Of a stretch of 64,000 bases of DNA, positions 54,248 through 64,000 are shown one piece after another (the first letter of the stretch is position 1; each line of letters starts with the position of its first letter). The position numbers and the translations under genes are program-made. Origin of the DNA: Zopfochytrium polystomum (taxonomy: Eukaryota > Chytridiomycota > Chytridiomycetes > Chytridiales > Chytridiaceae); the NCBI GenBank assembly GCA_025765615.1, contig JAIVFJ010000081.1:186001-250000 (forward strand), written 5' to 3'. The notes beneath the pieces are model-generated. The model was not told where the DNA came from. It saw only the letters and a program-made list of their open reading frames with translations, and did no database searches.

Positions 54248-56497
54248 CAGGGAATGTATGCGTGACTTGCTGTTACAGTAAGGACGCTACGGCGCCTCCA
54301 CGGACTTGCTAAAAGACGTGTGCTCCAGCTCAACACTGTGCAAAAGAATAGCACCAGCAGGTATTCGAATCCTGGCACCTAGCATGCTCTGCAGTACTCT
54401 AACACAGCAGTCAACGAGGCCAGCCTGGCGGGTCATGTGGAGGTGCTGGATTGGTGGCTACGCGAGAGCGGGCTCCCGATGCGGTATTCGGCGGCCGCAA
54501 TGGACGGCGCCAGCAAGCGTGGCCACGTGCGCGTCTTGCAGTGGTGGCTCGATTCGGGGTTGACCCTGAAGTACACGGCCAAAGAGGTCCTAGAGATTGT
54601 CGAAGAGGTGTGCGGGACTCCGTGGTTGCTTGGTGGCCGACCAGCGGGTTGGTGGTAAAGGGACTCGTTGACGATACCGTGTGACGCTTTCTGTGCCTAT
54701 ACAGAAAGCCCAGTCAAAGAAGCAGGGCCACCGGCATGATTTGGAGGGGTTGGGACATGCACCATTAGATCCATATCGTTTCTGCCTCGTCTTTTGAATG
54801 CCATGCCAGAAGAACAGCCACCACCACGAGTAAGTGCACCGTTGACCCCGTCGAGCCCATCGCAACGAGACGTCGATTTGTGATCGTGATCGTAAACTTA
54901 CGCACCGTACACACCGATCCATCGCAGGAGTCCAAGAGGCGGAAACTGTCACACGATCACGAACGATCAATCGAACGGGTGGAAGTCGTGGAGTGCCTCC
55001 TGCTGCGTGGTGCTGATGGCAACGCAAAGACGAGCGAAGGAGTAACCCCTCTCTTCGCTGCTATTGCCAATGGACACGCTGATGTTGTTGTGAGAAGGGA
55101 GCGTGCGTCGAAGGAGATTATTCCGAACTCATAGCCGCTGCTGCGGCTAGTGGATCCATGGATACAGTTCACCTGTTGGTGCGGCATGGCGACAGCATAA
55201 CGCTGAACGAAAAGCCACTCCAGACAGCACTACTTGCAAGGCAGCTTGACATTGCAGACTGGCTGGTCGATCATGGCGTTCTAATGGATACTCGTGCCCG
55301 GAAATCATGTCGTCGCTGTACTTCGCAGCAGCCAATGATCACATTGACGTTGCCGAGTGGCTGCTGAAACGCGGGTGTGATGTCAAGGAAACTCTGCGTG
55401 GATCAACGGTTCTTCATTTTGCGATTATGGAGAACAAGGTGGAGATGCTCCGCTTTCTTCTGGAGCGCGGAGCCGATCCCAACGCCCAAAACTCCCAGGG
55501 AATGACGGTCCTAAGTATGGCGTGTAAGCTGCGCCAACCGGAATCGGCAAAGGCGCTCCTGCAACGCGGTGCGGACATCAATCGTCCGACCATGGACACT
55601 GCGAGTTGCGGCTTCGGACGGAGACTTCGAAACTGTTCGGCTATTGCATCAGAATGGAGCAAGCATCGCGAGCAGCTGCGCCACGTTGAGCCCAATGGTT
55701 GCAGCGTGTATGTCTGGTCACGCTGAGGTCGTTATGTATCTATTTGACCATGGCGACGATGTGAACAGAAAAATGGAGGCCGGACTCACGCGATTGTTCT
55801 TTTCGTTTCTACGGAATCAATTGGACATAGCTGACTTCCTTTTTCGGAACAGAGCGAAAGTGGACGTTGCCGCAGAAAAGGAACGTACTGTCCACTACGT
55901 GGCGGAAAAGGAAAGCACCGAGGCAATAAAGTGGTTGCTCCAGCACTCGGCATGCATTGATGCCCTTGACTATAGAAAAAAAAGCCACTTCACTACGCGT
56001 GCCGGGTTGGTCAGGCAGACGCAGCCCGGATCCTCCTCGAGCACGGGGCCCAAGTGGAGGCAAGGAGCGTCTACGATGAAACGCCGCTTACCTGCGCAGC
56101 GGAGCCGGGGCACCTTTCCACCATGATGGTGCTTGTCGAGATATGGCGCGGATCTGACGGGTGGGTGCTGTCCCTGGCTGCGCAAGGAGGGGACGTTGCG
56201 GCGGTGCGCTGGCTCCTCGAGTACGCCAAGACCGACCGCGACTTCACCGAAGCGCCGATGATGAGTGCCTTCGAATCTGGAAACCCGGATGTCGTCGAGT
56301 TTCTGCTTGACAGTGGACTCGATGGCGACTGGGACGAGAACCCGTTGGAGGAAGCAGGGAGGAATTTTCGCGTCGGAATCATCGAATTGATTTTAGGACG
56401 TCCCCTGGAGAGTGTCGTGAAGGGCCTGAATTGCTTTGACGCGACTTTGGCCGAAGGCCGAAGGCATGTGTATGCATCATACATTTATCTCGTATGA
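54248..56497 (+). pseudogene. Ankyrin-repeat gene, frameshifted
   Basis: Many ankyrin repeats on the plus strand spread over three frames. The 5' part (54437-54600) has the WW-type repeats (VLDWWLRESGLPMRYSAAAM; VLQWWLDSGLTLKY). Further repeats include VECLLLRGADGNAKT (54990), MDTVHLLVRHG (55158), HIDVAEWLLKRGCDV (55340), EMLRFLLERGADPNAQN (55445), HAEVVMYLFDHGDDVN (55720), QADAARILLEHGAQVEA (56015) and DVVEFLLDSGLD (56290). The frame shifts near 55110, 55300, 55605 and at an eight-A run (55977-55984). I read it as one or two decayed genes. Some shifts could be short introns or assembly errors. Confidence 0.7.
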
Positions 56498-56726
56498 CCA
56501 TATCTGAAAGAGAGATCCATTCTGGTCGTTTTTCTAAATTTTTCTACTATGTAGGCTAATTATTCAGACTAATCGTCAAGTTCCCCGCTCTAATGCGCTG
56601 TATTTCACTATCTTTTATAGCAGTTGGTACCAGTTCGTATTGGACTCCTCCAGGGTCGCTCTGTCAGTCTGCCTGTGTGCGAGTGTGTCGGTGTCTGCCG
56701 GTGCCTGTTTGCAAAAAACGCTCGCG

Positions 56727-58227
56727 ATGGGCCGCAGCGAGTTCGCTGCACCGTACGTCTCAATCCAGCTTGCCTCGCATGCTGTGGGCATCGTCTGCAA
56801 TCCCGCTACCTGCAGCTGCGGCGTCTCCGTCACGGACCGTCCCCGCACTGCCGTCATTGATCTCCACGATGCGAACGGCCGCACCGCGAAGCCTGATCCG
56901 CCCAAAGATTCCCCCAATCAAGATGTCAGCGCTCCCACCGCATCCCCGCCCGTCCGTTCATTTGAGGAGCTGTTGCTGCGGTCGGGCGACGGCAGCCCGG
57001 ACGACACTGCTGACTACGCCCCTCCCCGTCATTCACCGGCCCTCCCTCCGCGCTCCGCCAGAGACCCTGCCGATGGTGGAGCCGGTGCGATCAGCCAAAG
57101 CGACCCTGGCGCGGTTGGAGAGGCTGTTGGAGAGGCTGCTGGCGCATCGCTCACGGGCATTGTGACGCTTCGAGGAATAACAAAAGGGGAAAGCGATGTG
57201 CCCGGCACGCCTGACCTGGAGATCCTTTTTCTCGGTCGAGAGCACGTCGACGTGTATTCGCGGGAGGGGGCAGTTCCTTCGACTACCCCCCTGGTTGCCG
57301 TGCGCAAGCGAATCCCATGGCGACCTCGAGACGACCCCGCCGAACCGGTCTCGTATCTATTTGACCTTACCCTTCCCGCATGGTTACCCCCGTCATCGGC
57401 GGCAAAGTGGGGTGCCGTTGACTACAGAATTATAGCAAGGTTTTTGGTCCCTGAAGACGAGCGCGACCACAGCGGAACTAAAAAGCGGAACAATGCCATT
57501 GAAAAGGAACTGCCCATCGAACATGCAGTCGTTGTTGGCGAGTTTGGCGCTCAGAAGACCGTTCCCGTTTATCGCACGCACGGGAATTGTGGGATCGGAA
57601 AGCAGACTATTAGCCCAATCACACGCACCATCGACGGAGCAAAATCCTTTGGCGTGCAGTTGACCGCCCCAGAGTACGCCCAAACAACCTCCGGAAGCTT
57701 GAAGGTCAATGTCAAGCTGTCGAGCTCTGGTTCCATTCCCTTGTCGTTGGTGAAGAAAGTCCGGGTGTATGTCGCGGAAATCTGGAGCTACTCGTTAAGT
57801 GAACCGCGTTTGCACTGACTCCACTAATTAGGTTTGCCATCTCAGACACCAGCGCCTGAAAGACGGAAGAGCAGAGGAAACCAATAAGATAGACATGGTC
57901 ACACTGGGAGAGGCCTCGAAACTTTCCCCGCCGGCCGAATTTGACGTCGTTGTACCCTTCGAGTCTCGTCAAGGCCTTGACGGAGTTCCCGTTGTTGTCC
58001 ACCCTCGATTAAACTCAGTCAAAATGGGTGTGATGCATCAAATTGTTGTCGAAGTTCATTATTTTGATGGTTCCAGCGCTGCTTCAGGCGCCAGCACTGG
58101 CCATGGCCTCTTTAAAGGGCTGAAGTCAATCATTCCTCAAAGCTCTGGCGGAAAAGTGAAAACTGAGATGGTTGGGTTTCCCATTCTTCTTGTCGTTGGC
58201 CCCATTCCAGCTAGAATTGGGAAGTGA
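56727..58227 (+). CDS. Arrestin-domain protein
   Basis: Two exons, 56727-57793 and 57846-58227, joined over a 52-nt intron (1449 nt, 482 aa). Arrestin-like proteins adapt cargo to ubiquitin ligases or trafficking machinery. The N-terminal lobe has PYVSIQLASHAVGIVCNPA, then a disordered Pro/Ser/Ala-rich insertion (residues about 60-145). Next come ASLTGIVTLRG, SYLFDLTLPAWLPPSSAAKW and VDYRIIARF, typical of arrestin_N (LP--LP-S----G-I-Y-L-A). The C-terminal lobe contains GSLKVNVKLSSSGSIPLSLV, KKVRVYVAEIWSYSHQRL and VPFESRQGLDGVPVVVHPRL, followed by VKMGVMHQIVVEVHY. No PPxY motif is visible. The best subfamily is uncertain. Confidence 0.75.
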
Positions 58228-58795
58228 AAAAACACAGAACACCAACCAAGCCACCGAAAGAAAGAATTTGTTGAAAATTTGGGGGTCAGGTTGAGCTGCA
58301 CCAAAGCCATCATCAGCAGGTTGTCGCAGCTGGGTACCACTGCCCGGCAGTAACAACGACATCAGTCTCGAGGCCATAAAGATTAATTCCCATAGTTCAG
58401 TGTGCCCGCCTGCTTAAGTCTAACCTAACGAAATCCAAAGCGGCGGCCAATTTGGGGAAAATCCCTATATGTCAAACGGTGGGCCTTAGTTCCATTCCAT
58501 CTCCTGTGGGCGGGACAATGATCTGTCTTTTTATGAGATGGTCCCATAACAGTGCCCTTTGAAACAAAAGTTTTTGACCGTTTTTTCAGGATTAAGTTTT
58601 GATGGACTGATTGGGGCGTTTCATAGTTGAAAAACTGACACGGAATATCAAGCGAATTCCACGTTGTTTTTGGCAGTGTTGGCAGCTTGTTTCTCTCTGT
58701 TAAGATGAGGGGATAGTCACGTTGATTTGCACGTTCCTTTTCAAATGTTTTTGGGATGCTCTTTATTGAATTTAACTTTGTGAATGCTTGGTTAC
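58228..58795. other. Spacer, nothing recognised
   Basis: No coding signal. Moderately AT-rich sequence between the arrestin gene and the LTR-A copy. Confidence 0.5.
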
Positions 58796-59103
58796 TGTCA
58801 GGAACAGGGCAGGACAGGACAAGGCAGACAAGGAACTGAGAGGAGTGATGATTGTATTGGAAACAACAATTCACTTGAGGGATGGGACAGGTCCCCCATC
58901 CCCCTTTTATACCTTTTGAGAGTCTTCCTTGTCAAGACTCAAAGAAAGTCCCAGAAAGAGCAATTAGTAATACAATGATACCAATGATACCAATGACAAC
59001 AAGACAAGTCAGGAAAGCAAAGAAGGTTCCAGAAGGTTCCACAAGGTTCCATGAAGGAATGTTCTAGAAGGTTCCAGAGGTTTCCAGAGGGTGATTCATA
59101 ACA
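58796..59103 (-). mobile_element. LTR-A solo LTR, copy 5 (minus)
   Basis: A 308-bp solo LTR, TGTCAGGAAC...GATTCATAACA on the plus strand. The flanks GTTAC and GCTAC differ at one base. It has the intact TATAAAAG box (minus, near 58905-58912) and a heat-shock-element run (59020-59088) that includes four uninterrupted alternating pentamers. It sits downstream of the arrestin gene. Confidence 0.9.
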
Positions 59104-59383
59104 GCTACCCTGGACCCTCAAAAGTTTCCTGGGGATACGTTTATCCAACCGTTATGTTATCTATCGAAAGCAGATGGTCATTTGATAGAATTACAAAAAA
59201 TGCAAGCAAGGCATCACCGAACACGAGTGAATTTGGAGATATTCCAACACTGTGCCGCCCTCACAAGAGCCTAGCCGGGAAAGCATGGGGGGGTCTGGGT
59301 ATCTGTCACTCAAGGGCCTAGTGTTTAAGTCACAACGCCAGCTGTCGAAGGCAACAAGAAAGAGTATGGTCTTGAATCACAAG
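59104..59383. other. Spacer, nothing recognised
   Basis: No open frame of note and no match to other repeats in the window. Confidence 0.4.
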
Positions 59384-59536
59384 GAGTGGTGCAGTGGAGA
59401 TGCCTGACGACCATGTAAGTCTGTAGTGCATGGGGTGGGTTTGCTGAGGTGATACCTGGACGTAGTCTATTACAGTTCACTGTTGATGGCTCTTTCTCTT
59501 CCTTTCGGGGCTGGAACAATATGAAAAAAAAAAAAA
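59384..59536 (+). mobile_element. LINE-A 3' end fragment
   Basis: The last 150 bp of LINE-A (GGAGATGCCTGACGACC, CATGGGGTGGGTTTGC, GGGGCTGGAACAAT) followed by a 14-A tail. It is severely 5'-truncated. Confidence 0.85.
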
Positions 59537-60179
59537 ATCCAACACTGTGTCAACCCGCGATATAGCATACTATTGTCCTATTCGGTACTATTTTCTCGAG
59601 TTGCCATTTCCGGCCGTAGTCACCGCCGGAACCCTTGCAGACGCCCCCCGCACCGCCTCCTACGCCCCCTCTTGGCATCCTCGAAGTTGTCGTTCTCCCT
59701 CGTTTCGCGCCTTGAGAACACTTCCTCTTGGTGATTCATCGATCTATCATCCAAACAACGGGCGAGGCGGCTGCGAGGTGACGACCGAGACGAACAAAGT
59801 GATAGCGGAAGCAGGCGCACTCCGTAGCTACCGCACGCGTACAATAGCCTCACGTGCTCAGCGCACTCGGTGATACAATTGTATGCATATTCGAATTTAA
59901 ACACACGCTCAAGCTAGCTGATCACAAGTTCTCGTTTTCGTTGGAATCGAGTCCAGCGGAAAGCCGTTGGATCCAAATCAGCACCTGCCCTGACTTGCTC
60001 CCCACCGCAAATTCTAGATTTGCCATCGAACGACAGCGCCCAAAAAAGTTTCCATAAGCTCGCCCTTGAGACTTCCAGGAACAATCATTATCACGGATGC
60101 CTCCATAACATGGACAAAATAATCAAATAACATGGACTAGATAGGGAAACAGGGACCAAACAAAACCCCTGTTCTTTCA
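59537..60179. other. Spacer before SARAF stop codon
   Basis: A plus-strand frame at 59854-60057 (DTIVCIFEFKHTLKLADHKF) looks mildly coding-like, but no partner exons or family are evident. Confidence 0.35.
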
Positions 60180-61447
60180 CTATCGCCTGCGAGTGCCACC
60201 GTATCCGGTCGCCATTCGCGAGGACGATGAAGAACTTGAGGACCACGAAGAGCTTGTTGACCGAGGTGGCGAAGGGCGTCGAGGAATTTGTGAGGGGCGG
60301 TAAGGTATTCCGCTCGTGAAACCTCTAAAAACGGAACATCAGAAATCGGAAAAAATTCAAAGACGAATAACGTACCGTGGAGCGTAGCGGTATCCATCGT
60401 TGCGGTTTCGGCCAAAGATGTTTCCAAGAAAACCCCCGAGTGCGAGTCCAGACCAAAACCCCGGGCGTTGGGTCGACGCTGTAGACGACCCCGAGTCGGA
60501 GGGACTGCCACCTCCATTTCCCGTGTTCGGGCCAAATCCCGGGCCACTACCTCCGTCCCACCCACCCCATCCTCCGAAGTAGTTCCCTCGCCTACGCGGT
60601 TGAGCCATTCTGCAACCGCCATGATACACGATGAGCCGCAAGAAAACATTACCTGGCGACGTACCGTGCGTTGACTGATATAACACTCATGCAACTAGAC
60701 CAGAATGAGTAGAGGAAAATTCCGGCCACTACGATCCAGACTAGTCGAGAAACAAGGCTGCTGCCGTTACCTCCGTATTCTGCAGACGTTGGAACAGGAA
60801 TCAAACTTTTTTCGCCTTCGTAACTCTTCCAAACGTGCACGCACCAAGCCCTGCAGCCGATAAATCGTCGTCAAGCGCATCTGATTGCCACCAGTCCGAC
60901 CACCTCGACGGAGACCACCATGATTGCCAACCGCGTGGATACCTTCCGTCGACAGCACTTCTCTTACCCTTAGCGGTGTAGTAGAGCGTGTATTCAACAC
61001 CGCAACTGCCGGCGAGAATGTACGGATCATCAGGATGAGCATACCCTTCACAAGAGACATCTGTTCGGCCGAACTTGTAGTGGTCTTCAAGCTCCCCACG
61101 GCACTCCCATTGGACGTCTCTATGCTATACGTTAACTTAGAAGGAGTTAATAAAGCCACCCACCGCCCATCAAATCCTTTGTTTAAGCACTGAATGGTGC
61201 GGATAGAGCCGGCGGCGTGGCAAGCATCGCCGCCAACGCACTTCAACTGTGGCACTGGCGCGGATCGGCGACCGTTCGTCATCTTGCCCTCATACAGGGT
61301 GAGGACGCTGACATCTTTCAAGAGAACCTTCTGGCGGTCTTTCGTCGACTGCCATGAAGTACCGGCTAATGCAGGGGCGGTGAACGTCGTTGCCAGCAAA
61401 GCCGCCAGCAACAGCAACAAGGAGAGTGGGCGGTGCCGATGAGCCAT
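60180..61447 (-). CDS. SARAF: SARAF, store-operated calcium entry regulator
   Basis: Five exons: 61447-61164, 61119-60968, 60779-60653, 60609-60376 and 60324-60180 (942 nt, 313 aa). SARAF is an ER membrane protein that dampens STIM/Orai calcium entry in animals. A signal peptide (RPLSLLLLLAALLATTFTAP) precedes the luminal domain: VLLKDVSVLTLYEGKMT, VPQLKCVGGDAC, TIQCLNKGFDGRDVQWECRG, YKFGRTDVSCEGY and LAGSCGVEYTL. Then come one membrane span (LVSRLVWIVVAGIFLYSF), a cytosolic Gly/Pro-rich region with RPGFWSGLALGGFLGNIFG, and the terminus ATGYGGTRRR, nearly identical to the animal end. The third exon's start (second intron, 188 nt) is the least certain junction. A Met 13 codons upstream (61486) would place the signal peptide inside, so I prefer 61447. 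Confidence 0.88.
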
Positions 61448-61946
61448 TGCGTGTTGTGCGTTTTGTCTTTTCCTTCCGGCTGCCATAAAAACATATATGT
61501 AAATTGAAAAAGAGGTTTTGCTTTGTTTGTCGGGTTTTATTATTTTTATTTGACAAATTCGTCACGTGGCTTCACTTTTCTTTTTTTTGGTTTTCTTCGT
61601 TTCTTCTTTCTTCCCGTTCCTTCATTTCTTGCCCCACCACAAATCACAAATGGGTCCCCACGGTTTTTGTGAACGACGAAGACTGCTGCCTGGCGGGCGG
61701 GTTGGGTCGCTGGCGGGAAACCGGCAGAGGCGAGAATGCGGAGGGAAATTGCAACCTCGTAAAGTGGATGACGGAGGAACTAGGGACAAATCCAGATCGT
61801 GTGCACCACAGAGGAACCATTCTCGAGGCCAGACATAAGAGTGACGCCAACCACAGGGTCTTTCCGGGAGATGCGGTGGGGAGAAGAAGCACCAAGACCA
61901 AGGGAGGTGGTTGCAAGGAACTGGGAGACGTACTGCCTGATGGTTA

Positions 61947-61990
<44 letters not shown>

Positions 61991-62846
61991 AATCACATTT
62001 ATTTCACTCTTGCAACGTAGTACGAATTCATCAGTTATTGGGGAGCGAAGCTTACCTATTCTCCGAGTTTTGGCAAATCAAAGTGATGCAACCATGCGCT
62101 CTTTCTTCAAAGCATTTTTCTTAACGGCTACTGTGTCAAGGTGCATGTTTCGGATCGTCATCCTTCACAACTTCAGTTCAGCCTTCCATACTTTAAGTGC
62201 AACAGTTGGTCTCCATCTACGAACTTGAGCCCAGGTGCTCTCATATTGTCGAAAGTCGAAGTTCTTTCAAGCTAGTTCGGCCAGCGAAATGTTCGCGTTC
62301 GTAGATTTTGTGCAACTCAGAATGTTTGAGGGAATGAAACCAAACCGAGGCTGTTGAGCGAATCCCTCGACATTAGACTCGCAATCGCGAGGTGCTTCAT
62401 TTTCTTTCACCTCAAAGTGAATGCCAAGAGTCCACAAAGAGGGCCGGACACAGCGAACGGGCTTCGAAATGCAACGAATGTTCGCTAGTAACGATCGGAT
62501 CTTTCGGTTTTTGGAAAGACAATCAAATGGGCCAACAGAGAGGAATGCTGACTACTCCAATGCCTCGCGTTATTTCGCTGTCGAGGCAGTTCAGAACAGA
62601 TTCGACTGAAACTTCCCAGAAACTTGTGGCATCTCATTTCAGTTGTGGACAGAAACACTTTCGCCTATTGCTTTCCGTATATGAATGTACTTCACGGGAA
62701 TGACAACCTACTGGCAGACCAGTGCTTTGACGTCCAATGGAAGATGAAGCGATGCAACAGAGAACCTACAATATTTTCCGCAATACTTTTTGCCAACACA
62801 ACAAGCTTTCCTGGAGTTGCTTCTCATTTGTTGAAGCCCCGCAATT
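61448..62846. other. Intergenic region with long poly(A) tract
   Basis: It includes the SARAF upstream region and the TRA2 downstream region. A 39-A run at about 61950-61988 ends a 300-bp segment with weak coding appearance (61640-61945), as a retroposed transcript would. The stretch 62000-62846 has short frames only, and I see no supported gene there. Confidence 0.4.
61950..61988. repeat. Poly(A) tract
   Basis: About 38 of 39 bases are A. It follows GATGGTTAAGC on the plus strand. Confidence 0.9.
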
Positions 62847-64000
62847 TTAAGCTTCAGTAAATCGAGCCTTCACAGGATTCTCTCCGCGAATCTCTCTTTC
62901 ATTGGGTCGCGATCGGCCAAATTCATCCTTGTCGGCACTTCCATGATTGCGAGCCCAGCCCGTGTTTTCTTGACGCTCGCGTGTGTCTCTGGGATCGCGA
63001 AGGTCTCGATCGTCGCGACCTCGGCGATCATCCTGGCGCCGGTCACCGCCGTTGTCCTTATTCTGAGCTTCATAACCACGGTCACGATCGCGGTCTCGAT
63101 TATTGTTTGAGAAGCGATTGTTATCATGGTTATTGTAATTGTATCTCCTGAATGGAGCAGTGGTGAGCTCTGAGCTAATTGAAAAGAGTTTCGCCACTCA
63201 CTGCTTTCCGTAGTACTGGCCTGGAGTCGGAGAATGAGGCTTTCCTGTCAATGAAAAATCGACCTTGATGTTTCGGCCTTTCAAGGCCTGAACACAACGG
63301 TTAGGACCAACGCAGACGTCCACGCCACTTACGGTGTTGTTTGTCTTGTTCTTGGCGTTGGTCGCATCTTCTACGGTGTCAAAGTCGATAAAACCAAACC
63401 CACGCGAAAAGCCCGTTTGCCTGTCCATAATGAGTGTGACTTTTTTGACCACTCCGTACTCGTCGAAGTGTTCTCGAAGATCTCCTTCAGTTACTTCGCG
63501 AGCTAAGTTAAAGACCCCGAGGACGTGGTTCGGCGGGTTCGGCGACTTCTGTTCGCACTGTTAGACTCTCGGATACGAAAAAACTGAGAAATATGCATAC
63601 ATCGCGTCCACGCTTAAACGGGCGCCGTCTGTCCATGTAAGGTCGGCGGCGGGGAGACGGGCTACGGCTGTAAAGCGGAGGCTTGTCACTTCCATGTTCT
63701 ACTCGTCCCCGTTTCTTACCTGTTGCGCCATGGACTCCGACTGGGCGAGCGGCTTCGACTCTTCCTCGACCTCCTGCTACCCACAGACTCAACATCTGAC
63801 AAGCGGCGTTCGGGCCTCTTCGCAGACCTAAATGAGTCTTTCTGTCGGTCAAACACTTCTCTTTGGGCCGGTTGGGAACGGTCGCCAAGGCGATCCTCAA
63901 ATCTAAATCCAAATTTACTGTCTGAATCTCGTTGCTGGTATTCAGGCAGCGCTGATCGAAAGAAGCGTTCTCGGTTGGGATCGACCCTGATGTTATCAAC
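62847..64000 (-). CDS. TRA2-like RS-domain splicing factor (5' end outside window)
   Basis: Four exons seen: 64000(edge)-63720, 63667-63601, 63557-63202 and 63147-62847 (at least 334 codons). Transformer-2 type factors bind GAA-rich exonic enhancers. The N-terminal RS region (SRRSRKSRSRSPSRSPWRN, SRSPSPRRRPYMDRRRP) is followed by one RRM: NHVLGVFNLAREVTEGDLRE, VVKKVTLIMDRQTGFSRGFGF with RNP1 RGFGFIDF, and ALKGRNIKVDFSLT. Directly after it comes the TRA2-specific linker KPHSPTPGQYYGK (PHTPTPGIYMGR in animal Tra2). The C-terminal tail is rich in Asn, Arg and Asp (DRDRDRGYEAQ). Introns are 43-54 nt. The upstream exon is open to the window edge. Confidence 0.88.

Noticed and set aside
1..64000. 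CRISPR arrays, bacterial operons or a giant-virus insert
   Set aside because: Introns, poly(A) retroelements and the conserved eukaryotic genes leave no room for a prokaryotic or viral origin. No spaced identical repeats of CRISPR type were seen.

Overview
The window is nuclear DNA from a eukaryote. Protein-coding genes are split by many short spliceosomal introns (mostly 41-76 nt, GT-AG, often with a CTAAT- or CTAAC-like branch sequence), lie on both strands, and are separated by blocks of degenerate retrotransposons and microsatellites. The conserved gene set (TOM70, IPP1-type pyrophosphatase, PRC1/Ase1, POLR3D, EXOSC4, SARAF, TRA2, TMEM62, a PEX22-like protein, an arrestin) suggests an opisthokont-grade unicellular organism. 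My best guess is an early-diverging zoosporic (chytrid-like) fungus, but the sequence alone does not prove this.

Layout. Region 0.9-4.9 kb: ISCA2 (-) head-to-head with TMEM62 (+). Region 5.5-14.3 kb: pyrimidine microsatellites, an unidentified decayed protein gene, two LINE families and LTR fragments. Region 14.7-17.5 kb: a PRC1/MAP65 gene (-). Region 17.9-23.2 kb: a LINE interrupted by three solo LTRs. Region 23.5-36.5 kb: a dense housekeeping island with a six-TM protein (-), PEX22-like (+), RanBP1 (+), TBCB (+), EXOSC4 (-), POLR3D (+), TOM70 (-) and inorganic pyrophosphatase (+). Region 37-54.3 kb: a repeat desert with a Tc1/IS630 relic, two Ty3/gypsy relics, a LINE copy, a DDE-transposase locus and a Copia relic ending in an LTR. 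Region 54.3-56.5 kb: a broken ankyrin-repeat gene. Region 56.7-58.2 kb: an arrestin-like gene (+). Region 60.2-61.4 kb: SARAF (-). Region 62.8-64 kb: TRA2-like splicing factor (-), running off the end.

The exon-intron structures given for the conserved genes were worked out by hand. In all but one the exon lengths sum to a multiple of three and the joined protein matches its family across the junctions. The exception is TBCB, which carries one extra base in its CAP-Gly exon.

The most striking non-genic signal is a family of solo LTRs, five copies here, with TGT...ACA ends and 5-bp target-site duplications. Just upstream of the TATAAAAG promoter of each lies a run of perfect heat-shock elements (alternating GAA and TTC every 5 bp). 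In one copy this run has been enlarged by a 45-bp tandem repeat. These look like mobile heat-shock promoters.
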